Shown here: positions 1 to 7,616 of the stretch, piece after piece
How positions within the stretch are numbered: the stretch's first letter is position 1
Layout of the letters: every line of letters begins with the position of its first letter
DNA from: Kitasatospora sp. NBC_00315
GTDB taxonomy: Bacteria > Actinomycetota > Actinomycetes > Streptomycetales > Streptomycetaceae
Assembly (NCBI RefSeq): GCF_041435095.1
Contig: NZ_CP108025.1
Span: 3,596,001-3,660,000 of the forward strand
Direction: 5' to 3'
Length of the DNA: 64,000 nucleotides
Notes under the pieces: generated by a model
Seen by the model: the letters and a program-made list of their open reading frames with translations, nothing else
Told to the model about the DNA's origin: nothing
The model's database searches: none
Position numbers and translations under genes: made by a program

Positions 1-197
1 CCGTGCACGATGGCATTGGTGAGCAGTTCGGACAGCAGCAGGCACGCCGTGTCCGAGTCGAGGCCGATCGCCCCGAGGGTGTCCCGCAGCAGGTGCCGCA
101 TCGTCGCCACGATCTGCGGCAGCGCCGGCGGGAAGAAGTCGAGACGGAATTCGTTCAGCACGTCGTCGTCGGACGGACGCACCAGGGGCATCAGCAT
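1..197 (-). CDS. ATP-binding (GHKL/HATPase) regulatory protein, 5' part only
   Basis: The minus-strand reading starts at an ATG at 197 (a second in-frame ATG is at 191) and runs off the left edge, so only about 65 residues are visible. They include the segment LLLSELLTNAIVH, which matches the N-box of RsbW/SpoIIAB-type ATPases. In streptomycetes small proteins of this type act as anti-sigma or anti-anti-sigma kinases, or as uncharacterised partners of XRE/DUF397 regulator pairs. Here it diverges from exactly such a pair, which supports the call. A GGAG-like sequence lies about 12 bases upstream of the ATG. The ATP-lid and G2 box lie outside the window, so activity cannot be judged. Confidence 0.75.
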   Translation of the reverse strand, partial: MLMPLVRPSDDDVLNEFRLDFFPPALPQIVATMRHLLRDTLGAIGLDSDTACLLLSELLTNAIVH

Positions 198-320
198 GAG
201 GGGTCTCCAGTCTCCTGGCGTGTGGGTACTCAGCACATCCATGACCAGTGGCTCGCCCGGCTGGCGTGGACGGACAGGCAGAGAAACCTGAACGGCATGC
301 CAAAGGTGCACTTCAGGTCA

Positions 321-380
321 ACTGACAGATCGTCAGTGAGCGGCGCACTACTCAAAGTAGGCTTACCCCCGCATTAATGC
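321..380. promoter_or_regulatory. Cluster of three inverted repeats in a divergent promoter region
   Basis: The space between the divergent ATPase and XRE genes holds three separate perfect inverted repeats: ACTGAC-N5-GTCAGT at 321-337, CTACT-CAA-AGTAG at 348-360, and the 10-bp palindrome GCATTAATGC at 371-380. The segment is also more AT-rich than its surroundings. It is a plausible operator/promoter array for the regulator encoded at 478, perhaps autoregulatory; that role is inferred. Confidence 0.5.
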
Positions 381-477
381 AACCCAGACAAGCTGGGAGA
401 TAGGTTGACCATCAAGCAAGTGGCGCGGCACAGCCCGCACGCGCGAGACTGCTCGTGCTACGGGGAAGGGATGCAAT

Positions 478-1374
478 GTGGCTCTGCGAGCACACATCAG
501 CGAACGTCAACGGCGCTACGGCGCCGAGGTGCGCCGGCTCCGACTGGACGCCGACATACGAGTGCAGGAGGCCGCCGCACATGTCGGCATGCGCGGTCCG
601 CAGCTGAACCACATCGAGGCGGCTCGAACCGGGCTGGACGAACAACGGCTGCGCCTGCTGGCCGCCTTCTACGGCTGCGAGGACGAGACCTACCTCGACC
701 TCCTCGCAACATTGGGCGCGAGCGACGGAAAGGGCTGGTGGAGTCCGTACAAGCGAAAGGTCCCGACCTTCGCGCTCGATCTCGCCGAGCTGGAGCACTG
801 GGCGACCAGCGCATACCTCAACTACGAGACGTTCTTCATCCCCGGGCTGCTCCAGACCGAGGACTACATTCGGAATCTGTTCGAGAACGGGGACACCTCA
901 CTGTCTGCCGAACAGATCGACGACGCGGTGCAGTTCCGCCTCGCCAGGCAGGAGGCGCTCACCGGCCGCACGAACTTCCGGTTCGTGATTCACGAGGCGG
1001 CTCTCCTGATGGCCTTCGCAGGAAAGGCAGTGATGCGTCTGCAACTCGCGCACCTGCTGCAGATGTGGGAGAGGCCGAACGTAACGATTCAGATCTACCC
1101 TTTCAGCGTCAGGGCGACGCCGCCGTACAGTGGCCCGTTTCTCATCACGGAGCCGGCCTCCCGCCTGCTCTCGACGGTGGTGATCGATCACCCTGGCGCA
1201 TCCGAATTCACCGAGACGACCGAGGCGCTGGAGAAGTACCGGGGCAGGTTCGACGATCTCAGCCGACTGGCGCTGCCGTCCGGGAACTCTAGAAAATCCT
1301 CACAGCCCAACTCCGGCCGGGATTCGTGGGGGATCGTCCAGCACATCAAACACAGCCTCGAATTGGAAAGGTGA
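478..1374 (+). CDS. XRE-family HTH transcriptional regulator with DUF5753 domain
   Basis: A 298-residue protein. Residues about 10-65 form a Cro/cI-type helix-turn-helix (RRLRLDADIRVQEAAAHVGM, then LNHIEAAR), and the rest matches the DUF5753 region typical of the Scr1-like regulators of streptomycetes (FIPGLLQTEDY, then the WERPNVTIQIYPF region). The start is GTG at 478, preceded by GGGGAAGGG with good spacing. The stop is followed 3 bases later by the start of a DUF397 gene, so the two are almost certainly co-transcribed. Such pairs are abundant in Streptomyces and at least some control antibiotic production or development; the target here is unknown. Confidence 0.88.
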   Translation: MALRAHISERQRRYGAEVRRLRLDADIRVQEAAAHVGMRGPQLNHIEAARTGLDEQRLRLLAAFYGCEDETYLDLLATLGASDGKGWWSPYKRKVPTFALDLAELEHWATSAYLNYETFFIPGLLQTEDYIRNLFENGDTSLSAEQIDDAVQFRLARQEALTGRTNFRFVIHEAALLMAFAGKAVMRLQLAHLLQMWERPNVTIQIYPFSVRATPPYSGPFLITEPASRLLSTVVIDHPGASEFTETTEALEKYRGRFDDLSRLALPSGNSRKSSQPNSGRDSWGIVQHIKHSLELER

Positions 1375-1377
1375 GTC

Positions 1378-1575
1378 ATGCCGAACCACTGGCAGAAGTC
1401 GACGAGTAGCACCCAGGACGGCGGGAACTCGGTGGAGGTCATCGCCAACAGCGACGGCATGATCGAGATCCGCGAGTCCGAAACGCCCGGCGAGACCATC
1501 GTCACGACGCCGAAGAAGTTCGCGCTGTGGATCGAAGGCGTGAAGCGGGGTGAGTTCGACCACTTCGCGGCCTAG
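1378..1575 (+). CDS. DUF397 domain-containing small protein
   Basis: A 65-residue protein with the DUF397 pattern: an N-terminal W-x-KS-S segment (HWQKSTSS), a central NSVEVI strand, a RESE-PGE segment, and a closing aromatic/Phe segment (FALWIEGVKRGEFDHFA). These proteins nearly always accompany XRE/DUF5753 regulators and are thought to be their partners or antagonists. The gene starts 3 bases after the regulator's stop. It is full length for the family and is followed by a strong hairpin. Confidence 0.9.
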   Translation: MPNHWQKSTSSTQDGGNSVEVIANSDGMIEIRESETPGETIVTTPKKFALWIEGVKRGEFDHFAA

Positions 1576-1580
1576 CCCCG

Positions 1581-1614
1581 GCGGCCCCCCTTGCACCAAT
1601 CAAGGGGGGCCGCT
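1581..1614 (+). terminator. Rho-independent-type hairpin after DUF397 gene
   Basis: A GC-rich inverted repeat lies just downstream of the DUF397 stop, with arms GCGGCCCCCCTTG and CAAGGGGGGCCGC around a CACCAAT loop. There is no U-tract, as is usual for streptomycete terminators. It separates the regulator pair from the RiPP operon. Confidence 0.75.
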
Positions 1615-2007
1615 GCGCACCCCGCGAGCAGCGCCCGCATTCGTACGCCCTTCACTCTTGCATCCTTACTCTCTGTTCGTCTAGCGTAACGGCATGCGCC
1701 GCCGATGAGGTGGCCCGATGCCAGGTGGTGCTTCGCCATGCGCTCGACGGCCACCGAGCCCCTGCTCCCAGAATCGCCCGCGTTCGCCGAACAGCTCGGC
1801 CGGACCGAGCTCGTGGCCGGCCTCGTGTTCGTCGGCACGAACGCACACCCGTTGCGCATCCGGCCCGCGAACGCTCCGCACCTCGCCGACGCCGCCAAGC
1901 TGGTCGGTGCAGGGCGGGAGCGAGCACCTCTGCCGCCTCCCCCTGCCCGATTCCGGGCCCCGGGAGCCTCTCATCCGCACGAGCAACAGATCTGCCCAGG
2001 AGGAACG
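1615..2007 (+). other. Leader region of the graspetide operon; possible coding remnant
   Basis: This stretch lies between the DUF397 terminator and the TTG start of the precursor. From about 1705 the frame of the precursor stays open, and from about 1740 to 1908 it keeps strong third-position GC preference. The reading is protein-like (PESPAFAEQLGRTELVAGLV) but has no ribosome-binding site and no family I recognise. The precursor's own AGGAGG at 1999-2004 shows where translation really starts. A promoter must lie here, but I cannot place its boxes. The open frame could be a degraded gene or chance. Confidence 0.35.
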
Positions 2008-2304
2008 TTGAGCAACTTCACCGATGATCGCGCCATCAGTCCGCCGGCCCCGTGGGGGATCACCCGCATGGAGCCGTATCCCGACGCCGACCCCCTCCCG
2101 GCCCTCACGGCGGTGATCGATCCGCAGACTCAGGTAGCCGTGTACGTGGACGACCAGGGTCGCACTGTCGAGATGGGTGCACACGGCACCAGCACCAACA
2201 CCAGCACGCCGACCAGTACGGGCGGCGGCGACGGACAGGGCTCGAACCCCTCTACCGACCAGGACAGCATTCCGTCCAACGACCAGGACCAGGGCACGGG
2301 CTGA
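2008..2304 (+). CDS. Putative ATP-grasp target RiPP precursor (graspetide/imiditide type)
   Basis: A 98-residue precursor peptide. The N-terminal leader carries the features of the actinobacterial ATP-grasp target family (TIGR04186 type): PWGITRM at 15-21 and DPQTQVAVYVDDQGRTVEMG at 38-57. It ends in HGTS at 59-62. The C-terminal core is almost purely Thr/Ser (residues 61-71), Gly (72-74), an Asp-Gly at 75-76, and repeated Asp/Asn/Gln near 84-95 (TDQD, SNDQDQ). Ser/Thr hydroxyls with acidic side chains are the substrates of macrolactone-forming ATP-grasp ligases. I choose the TTG start at 2008 because AGGAGG precedes it by about 5 bases. The stop is one base before the ligase ATG. The peptide is likely exported or processed after modification; no protease or exporter is adjacent. 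Confidence 0.88.
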   Translation: MSNFTDDRAISPPAPWGITRMEPYPDADPLPALTAVIDPQTQVAVYVDDQGRTVEMGAHGTSTNTSTPTSTGGGDGQGSNPSTDQDSIPSNDQDQGTG

Positions 2305-2305
2305 C

Positions 2306-3277
2306 ATGTCCGGCGATCAACGTCGGGCGGTACTGGTCCTCACCAACACGTACGACGCGACGGCTGACACGGTGCTCCGCATTCTGGCCGAACGCCGAGT
2401 ACCGGTGGTCCGTGTGGACCCGGGCGCCGATCTGTACGACGGCGCCTCGCTCACCGCCCGCTACGGACGGAGCAGTCGGCGAGGCACCCTCCGCACGTCG
2501 AGCAGAGAGATCGACCTGTCGAACATCCGATCAGTCTGGATGCGTCGGCCGTCGCCGTACGAGGCGCCGCCCGGCATCACCGGGCATGACGCCAAGTTCG
2601 CCGGTGCGCAGGCGTTCTGGGGCACCGGCGGCGTCCTCGCGTCACTGACGGAAGCACAGTACGTCAACCACCCGTGGCGCGTCCGGAACGCCGAGTACAA
2701 ACCGGCGCAGCTCACGGCGGCGCAGTTGAGCGGATTCCTGGTGCCCGACACGGTCATCACCACGGATCCCCGGGAAGCTCGTGAGTTCTGCGCCGATCAA
2801 CCCACCGGCGCGGTCTACAAGCCACTCTGGGACAGCCGCTACCGGGACCCCGCCGGTGCAGCCCGACAGGTCTGGGTCCGCGAGGTGGGTCCGCAGGACA
2901 TCACTGACGCCGTCGCAGCCTGCCCGCACCTGTTTCAGGCGAAGGTGCCGAAAGCCTTCGACGTACGGCTGACGGTGGTGGGCGAAAGACAGTTCGCCGC
3001 TCGGATCGACGGCCCCGAACTCGACTGGCGCCGCCGGCAGGACCTTCTGGCCTACGAGCCGGTGGCCGTCCCCGCGTCGGTCACGGCGGCAGTCACCTCC
3101 TACCTCACCACACTGGATCTCGTCTTCGGGGCGTTCGACTTCGCCGTGACCGAGAGCGGGGAGTGGTACTTCCTCGAATGCAACCCGAACGGGCAGTGGG
3201 CCTGGCTGCCACCCGTACTGTCCGGGCCGATCGCCCTCGCCCTTGCCGACCGACTTCAGAGAGGTCCCGACGCGTGA
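2306..3277 (+). CDS. ATP-grasp ribosomal peptide maturase (graspetide ligase)
   Basis: A 323-residue ATP-grasp enzyme of the MvdC/MvdD-like, actinobacterial SAV_5884 type (TIGR04187). Visible ATP-grasp landmarks are the nucleotide-binding lysine segment VYKPLWDS (about residue 170), the DVRLTVVG strand, and the Mg-binding end FGAFDFAV...YFLECNPNGQWAWL, where the acidic and Asn ligands sit. The family activates Asp/Glu side chains as acyl phosphates and closes omega-ester or omega-amide macrocycles on the precursor. The start at ATG 2306 overlaps the precursor stop region, and its stop overlaps the methyltransferase GTG (GTGA). This tight coupling supports one operon. No transmembrane segment is seen, so it is cytoplasmic. 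Confidence 0.9.
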   Translation: MSGDQRRAVLVLTNTYDATADTVLRILAERRVPVVRVDPGADLYDGASLTARYGRSSRRGTLRTSSREIDLSNIRSVWMRRPSPYEAPPGITGHDAKFAGAQAFWGTGGVLASLTEAQYVNHPWRVRNAEYKPAQLTAAQLSGFLVPDTVITTDPREAREFCADQPTGAVYKPLWDSRYRDPAGAARQVWVREVGPQDITDAVAACPHLFQAKVPKAFDVRLTVVGERQFAARIDGPELDWRRRQDLLAYEPVAVPASVTAAVTSYLTTLDLVFGAFDFAVTESGEWYFLECNPNGQWAWLPPVLSGPIALALADRLQRGPDA

Positions 3278-4416
3278 CCACTGCTGACGCACTGCGCGCC
3301 GCCATGGTGGAACAACTCACCGCTGACGGCGTACTCACCGACCCTGCGTGGCGGGCCGCCGCTTCGGCCGTCCCGCGTGAGACGTTCCTCCCGTCGTTCT
3401 TCCGCGAGGTGCCGGGCAGCAACCCGACCGGCTACGAGCCCGTGCACGAGCAGGACCCCGGCTGGCTCGAAGCCGTCTACACCAACCAGACTCTCGTGAC
3501 CCAGCTCGACGGCCGCACCCGCCCCGACGCGGATGGTCCCGGAGCGGTCACGGGCTCGCCGTCGTCCTCGTCCACCCTGCCTTCACTCGTACTCCGGATG
3601 TGGCAGCAGCTCGAAGTCGACGACGGGCAGCGCGTCCTGGAGATCGGCACGGGCACCGGCTACTCGACGGCGCTCGGCGCGCACCGCCTCGGCAGCCGCA
3701 GCGTCACCAGCATCGAGTACGACCCGGACGTGGCGACGCGAGCGGCCGCCGCGATCGGGAAAACGGGCTACAGCCCGACCCTGGTCGTGGGGGACGGGCT
3801 CGCCGGTCATGCCGCAGGGGAGCCGTACGACCGACTGATCGCCACCTGTTCCGTCCGGTACGTCCCGCAGCCGTGGCTGTTCCAGGTGCGGCCCGGCGGG
3901 AAGATCCTCGCCACGTTGTCCGGGTGGTCGTTCGGCTTCGGGCTGGCTCTGCTCACCGTGACCGAGCCAGGCTGTGCGACAGGCCGGTTCCTTCCCGGAT
4001 ACACCAGCTTCATGATCGCCCGTCCTCACGACCGGCCGCCCCGCCAGAGCATCACGCTCATGCCCGGCGACGAACGGCCGACCCGCATCGATCCGGCCGC
4101 GATCAGTGACTGGACCGGCGGGTGGGTCGCCCAACTCGCAGCGCCCTCGGCCGAGCGTCTGGGCGCCGGAGGGCAGCAGATCCTGATCGACTTCGCCACC
4201 GGATCCCAGGCCCGGACAATGCCGAGTCCGGACGGAGGGTGGACCGTGATCCAGCGCGGGCCGCTCCGCCTCTGGGACCAGGTCGAGAGCTCGATCGAGG
4301 CGTGGCAACGCGAGGGCTCACCCCACCAGGAGCACTTCGGGATCACGATCGACGGCGACGGACAGCGGGTCTGGCTCGGCAGCAAGGACGGACCGACCTG
4401 GCGGTTGCCCGTCTGA
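3274..4416 (+). CDS. PIMT-like methyltransferase of ATP-grasp peptide maturase system
   Basis: A 380-residue protein with an N-terminal protein-L-isoaspartate O-methyltransferase (PIMT)-like domain: the Ser-rich GSPSSSS segment (about 94-100), SAM motif I VLEIGTGTGY at 121-130, acidic EYD at 148-150, and a YDRLIATCSV strand. An extra C-terminal region of about 150 residues is typical of the graspetide-associated family (TIGR04188). In characterised imiditide pathways the PIMT homologue methylates an Asp side chain of the pre-cyclised peptide, which then collapses to a stable aspartimide. Asp75-Gly76 of the adjacent precursor is the obvious candidate. GTG 3274 overlaps the ligase stop; ATG 3304 is a weaker alternative start. 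Confidence 0.88.
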   Translation: MTTADALRAAMVEQLTADGVLTDPAWRAAASAVPRETFLPSFFREVPGSNPTGYEPVHEQDPGWLEAVYTNQTLVTQLDGRTRPDADGPGAVTGSPSSSSTLPSLVLRMWQQLEVDDGQRVLEIGTGTGYSTALGAHRLGSRSVTSIEYDPDVATRAAAAIGKTGYSPTLVVGDGLAGHAAGEPYDRLIATCSVRYVPQPWLFQVRPGGKILATLSGWSFGFGLALLTVTEPGCATGRFLPGYTSFMIARPHDRPPRQSITLMPGDERPTRIDPAAISDWTGGWVAQLAAPSAERLGAGGQQILIDFATGSQARTMPSPDGGWTVIQRGPLRLWDQVESSIEAWQREGSPHQEHFGITIDGDGQRVWLGSKDGPTWRLPV

Positions 4417-4446
4417 CGCCTGGCCGGGGCGCCCCGGCCAGGCGTC
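4415..4446. terminator. Bidirectional terminator between convergent operons
   Basis: A perfect 16-bp inverted repeat without spacer (arms GACGCCTGGCCGGGGC and its complement) sits between the methyltransferase stop and the stop of the convergent reductase gene. It can end transcription from both sides. Confidence 0.85.
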
Positions 4447-4451
4447 AGACG

Positions 4452-5762
4452 TCAGGCGTTGGGCGCGACCTTCGCCAGCCCGTTGATGATCCGGTCCATC
4501 GCGTCGCCGCCCTGCGGGTCCGTCAGGTTGGCGAGCATCTTGAGGGTGAACTTCATCAGCATCGGGTGGGTCAGACCGCGCTGGGTGGCGAGCTGCATGA
4601 CCTTCGGGTTGCCGATCAGCTTCACGAAGGCCCGGCCGAGCGTGTAGTAGCCGCCGTAGACGTCCTTGAGGACACGCGGGTAGCCCTGGAGGGCGCGCTC
4701 GCGGCCGGCGTCGGTGATCCGGGCGTTGGCCTGGATGACCACCCCCGCCGCGATCTGGCCGGATTCCATCGCGTAGGCGATGCCCTCGCCGTTGAACGGG
4801 TTGACCATGCCCCCGGCGTCGCCGACCAGCAGCAGGCCCCGGGTGTAGTGCGGCTGGCGGTTGAAGGCCATCGGCAGGGCGGCGCCGCGGATCGGGTCGG
4901 TCATGTTCTCCGGCGTGTAGCCCCACTCGGCGGGCATGCCCGCGCACCAGGCCTTCAGCACCTCGCGCCAGTCCAGCTCGCCGAAGGCGGGCGAGGAGTT
5001 GAGGATGCCGAGGCCGACGTTGGACGTGCCGTCACCCATGCCGAACACCCAGCCGTAGCCGGGCAGCTGCTGCTTGCCGCCGCCCCGGGTGTCCCACAGC
5101 TCCAGCCAGGACTCCAGGTAGTCGTCGTCGTGGCGCGGCGAGGTGAAGTACGTCCGGTACGCGACGCCCATCGGGCGGTCCTCGCGGCGGTGCAGGCCCA
5201 TCGCCAGGGAGAGCCGGGTGGAGTTGCCGTCGGCCGCGACGACCAGCGGGGCACGGAAGGTGACGGCCCGCTTCTCCTCGCCGAGCTTCGCGGTGACGCC
5301 GGTGATCCGGCCGGTGCGCTCGTCCAGGACCGGACCGCTGACGTTGCAGCGCTCGTACAGCCGGGCGCCGGCCTTCTCGGCCTGACGGACCAGCAGCTCG
5401 TCGAAGTCGGCCCGCTTGCGGACCAGTCCGTAGTCCGGGAAGGACGACAGCTCGGGCCAGTCCAGCTCCAGCCGGACACCGCCGCCGATGATCCGCAGGC
5501 CCTTGTTGTGCAGCCAGCCGTTGTCGGTGGAGACGTCGATGCCCATGTCCACGAGCTGCTTGGTGGCGCGCGGGGTGAGCCCGTCGCCGCAGACCTTCTC
5601 GCGCGGGAACTCGGTCTTCTCCAGCAGGAGTACGTCCAGGCCCGCCTGGGCGAGGTAGTAGGCGGTGGTGGAGCCCGCCGGGCCGGCGCCGACCACGATG
5701 ACGTCGGCCGTGCTCTCCACGCTCTCGCCGATGGCGCTGAGGTCAACTGCGGTCTCGGACAC
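4452..5762 (-). CDS. Geranylgeranyl reductase family FAD oxidoreductase (MenJ-like)
   Basis: About 436 residues. The N-terminal Rossmann FAD motif VVGAGPAGSTTAYYLAQAG, the PREKVCGDGLTP segment and the C-terminal LVGDAGGMVNPFNGEGI segment define the geranylgeranyl reductase family. The next gene upstream is menG/ubiE, which makes reduction of an isoprene unit of the menaquinone side chain (as by mycobacterial MenJ) the most likely role; reduction of another polyprenyl lipid is possible. The GTG at 5771 lies only one base from AGGAG, whereas the in-frame GTG at 5762 has about 10 bases spacing, so I prefer 5762. It is probably peripheral to the membrane where its lipid substrate resides. Confidence 0.85.
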   Translation of the reverse strand: MSETAVDLSAIGESVESTADVIVVGAGPAGSTTAYYLAQAGLDVLLLEKTEFPREKVCGDGLTPRATKQLVDMGIDVSTDNGWLHNKGLRIIGGGVRLELDWPELSSFPDYGLVRKRADFDELLVRQAEKAGARLYERCNVSGPVLDERTGRITGVTAKLGEEKRAVTFRAPLVVAADGNSTRLSLAMGLHRREDRPMGVAYRTYFTSPRHDDDYLESWLELWDTRGGGKQQLPGYGWVFGMGDGTSNVGLGILNSSPAFGELDWREVLKAWCAGMPAEWGYTPENMTDPIRGAALPMAFNRQPHYTRGLLLVGDAGGMVNPFNGEGIAYAMESGQIAAGVVIQANARITDAGRERALQGYPRVLKDVYGGYYTLGRAFVKLIGNPKVMQLATQRGLTHPMLMKFTLKMLANLTDPQGGDAMDRIINGLAKVAPNA

Positions 5763-5831
5763 GGTGGGCACACTCCTGCACTGCGGGTCGGCTGGTCTGG
5801 TCTGTGGGGATGGGACAGGTCGCGGACGAGT

Positions 5832-6560
5832 CTACGAGTTGTGCGTGCGCTTCGGTGGGACCGCCGGGGCGGCCTTGAAGCCCCGGTGCAGCGCCACGAT
5901 CCCGCCGGTGAGGTTGCGCCAGGCGACCCTCGACCAGCCGGCCTCCTGCAGCAGGGTGGCCAGGCCCGGCTGGTCGGGCCAGGCCCGGATCGACTCGGCG
6001 AGGTAGACGTACGCGTCCGGGTTGCTGCTGACCGCGGTGGCCACCGGCGGCAGCGCGCGCATCAGGTACTCGGTGTAGACCGTCCGCAGGGGCGTCCAGG
6101 TCGGGGTGGAGAACTCGCAGATGACGACCTTGCCGCCGGGCTTGGCGACCCGGTGCATCTCGCTCAGCGCGGCCGCGGTGTCCTGGACGTTGCGCAGCGC
6201 GAAGGAGATCGTCACGGCGTCGAAGGAGTCGTCCGCGAACGGGAGCCTCGTCGCGTCGCCGGCGGTGAGCGGCAGTTCGGGGTGGCGGCGCTTGCCCTCG
6301 CCGAGCATGCCCACCGAGAAGTCGCAGGGGACGACGCGGGCACCGGCCTCCTGGAACGGCAGCGAGGACGTGCCGGTGCCGGCGCCGAGGTCCAGGACCA
6401 GCTGCCCCGGCGCGGCGTCCACCGCCTCCGCCACCGCGCGCCGCCAGGCGCGGGCCTGGCCGAGGGAGAGCACGTCGTTCGTACGGTCGTACTTGGCCGC
6501 GACGTCGTCGAACATCGCGGCGACTTCGTGCGGCTGCTTGTCCAGGGAGGCTCGGGTCAC
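5832..6560 (-). CDS. menG: Demethylmenaquinone methyltransferase
   Basis: A 242-residue class I SAM methyltransferase of the UbiE/MenG family. Visible features are the N-terminal [20 protein letters not shown] family signature, motif [21 protein letters not shown], and [16 protein letters not shown]. It methylates demethylmenaquinone in the last step of menaquinone synthesis. I place the start at GTG 6560 (MTRASLDKQ), where the family N-terminus begins; an upstream GTG at 6575 abuts the GGAGG. Its neighbours are a menJ-like reductase downstream and futalosine-pathway genes further upstream. Confidence 0.92.
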   Translation of the reverse strand: MTRASLDKQPHEVAAMFDDVAAKYDRTNDVLSLGQARAWRRAVAEAVDAAPGQLVLDLGAGTGTSSLPFQEAGARVVPCDFSVGMLGEGKRRHPELPLTAGDATRLPFADDSFDAVTISFALRNVQDTAAALSEMHRVAKPGGKVVICEFSTPTWTPLRTVYTEYLMRALPPVATAVSSNPDAYVYLAESIRAWPDQPGLATLLQEAGWSRVAWRNLTGGIVALHRGFKAAPAVPPKRTHNS

Positions 6561-6650
6561 AGCCCCATTGTTCACCCTCCTACGGACAGCCCGGGCCACG
6601 GGGCTCCGTGCGCGCCGCGGAGTGTCCCCGGGCCGCCCGCGCGGGGCCGT

Positions 6651-7241
6651 TCAGTGCAGGGCCCGGCGGCCGCCCTTGCGGCGGCGGCGGGAGCGCTTGC
6701 CGTGCGTTATCGCCGGCATCCCGTCGGCCAGCGCCTCCGTCGCGAACGCCACGGTGGTCCGGACCCGGCCGCCGCTCACCCGGGCCTGCGCGGCGCGGGC
6801 CCTTCGGTGGCGGACGATGCGCAGCAGGCAGAGCAGGAAGAACAGCACGGCGACCGGCACGCTGATCCGGGCCAGTCCGACGCCGGCGGGCTGCGGGTAG
6901 ACGTCACCGCAGAGGCGGACGGCGCCCGCGTCCTGTTCGGCGTGTTCCAGGCAGATGCTGTCCCCCACCTTGGCGTCGCCCGCGAGCGGCAGGGCGGCGG
7001 CGGTGTGCTGCTGGCCACCGGCCCGGTAGCTCACCGAGCTGTAGGAGCTGCCGCCGGTGGAGAGCTGGGTGACGGTGCCCTGGACCTGGACGGGATGGGC
7101 CCCGATCCGGTCGGCCTGTTCGGTCTGGCGCCAGCCGAGCAGGCACATGCCGACCGCGAGCACCGCGCTGAGCAGCGCGGCCAGGTACCAACCACGGCCC
7201 AACCGCGGGGAGCGCGGCACAGTGTCGGTCGCGGATCGCAT
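6651..7241 (-). CDS. Two-TM membrane protein of unknown function
   Basis: A 196-residue protein with one hydrophobic segment near residues 18-38 (WYLAALLSAVLAVGMCLLGW) and a second near 122-142 (RISVPVAVLFFLLCLL), separated by an extracytoplasmic domain of about 80 residues rich in beta-type sequence with two cysteines. The layout resembles DUF3592-like proteins. The C-terminus is very basic (GKRSRRRRKGGRR). I do not recognise a function. It stands alone between menG and the amidohydrolase-like gene. Confidence 0.7.
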   Translation of the reverse strand: MRSATDTVPRSPRLGRGWYLAALLSAVLAVGMCLLGWRQTEQADRIGAHPVQVQGTVTQLSTGGSSYSSVSYRAGGQQHTAAALPLAGDAKVGDSICLEHAEQDAGAVRLCGDVYPQPAGVGLARISVPVAVLFFLLCLLRIVRHRRARAAQARVSGGRVRTTVAFATEALADGMPAITHGKRSRRRRKGGRRALH

Positions 7242-7536
7242 GGTTCCTGTCCTGGCTTGCCCGCGGGGCCGGAGCGGCCCCTGCCGGGTGGTGGTGAGCG
7301 TACGGATCGAAAGGGGTCGAGCACGAGGTGAGCTGTCCGGGATCGTATCCGCTGGCGAGGGCTCAGGTCACGGCGAAGGGGGAATCAGAGCGTCTGACCA
7401 GCGGTCGAGTTCGGATCCGGCCGGTCAGCGGGGGCGGATTGCGGAGATTCCCGGAGGGTTCTGCGGCCGTCCCGCACGGAACCGGCACCCGGCCCGGCCT
7501 CCGGTGCCCGCCGGCCCGCGCGCGGCGACGCGGGCG
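7242..7536. other. Intergenic stretch without a gene
   Basis: No protein-coding signal is seen on either strand. The right end merges into a hexanucleotide repeat. A promoter for the membrane-protein gene at 7241 probably lies near 7250-7330 but no clear boxes were recognised. Confidence 0.4.
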
Positions 7537-7612
7537 CAGGCAGGCGCAGGCACAGGCACAGGCACAGGCACAGGGACAGGGACAGGGACAGGCGCAGGCG
7601 CAGGCGCAGGCA
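7537..7612. repeat. Hexanucleotide tandem repeat (GCAGGC/ACAGGC variants)
   Basis: About twelve tandem copies of a 6-bp unit occur, varying between GCAGGC, ACAGGC and ACAGGG. They lie directly after the stop codon of the amidohydrolase-like gene (stop at 7617-7619, minus strand). It is a slippage-prone microsatellite; because it is outside the gene it would not alter the protein unless the stop is lost. Confidence 0.85.
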
Positions 7613-7616
7613 CGGC

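Noticed and set aside
4122..7331. A 1069-codon open frame on the + strand
   Set aside because: It runs antisense to the menJ-like and menG genes and overlaps the methyltransferase 3' end in another frame. No domain is recognisable.
7537..7612. Possible CRISPR-like array
   Set aside because: The units are 6 bp without spacers, so this is a microsatellite.
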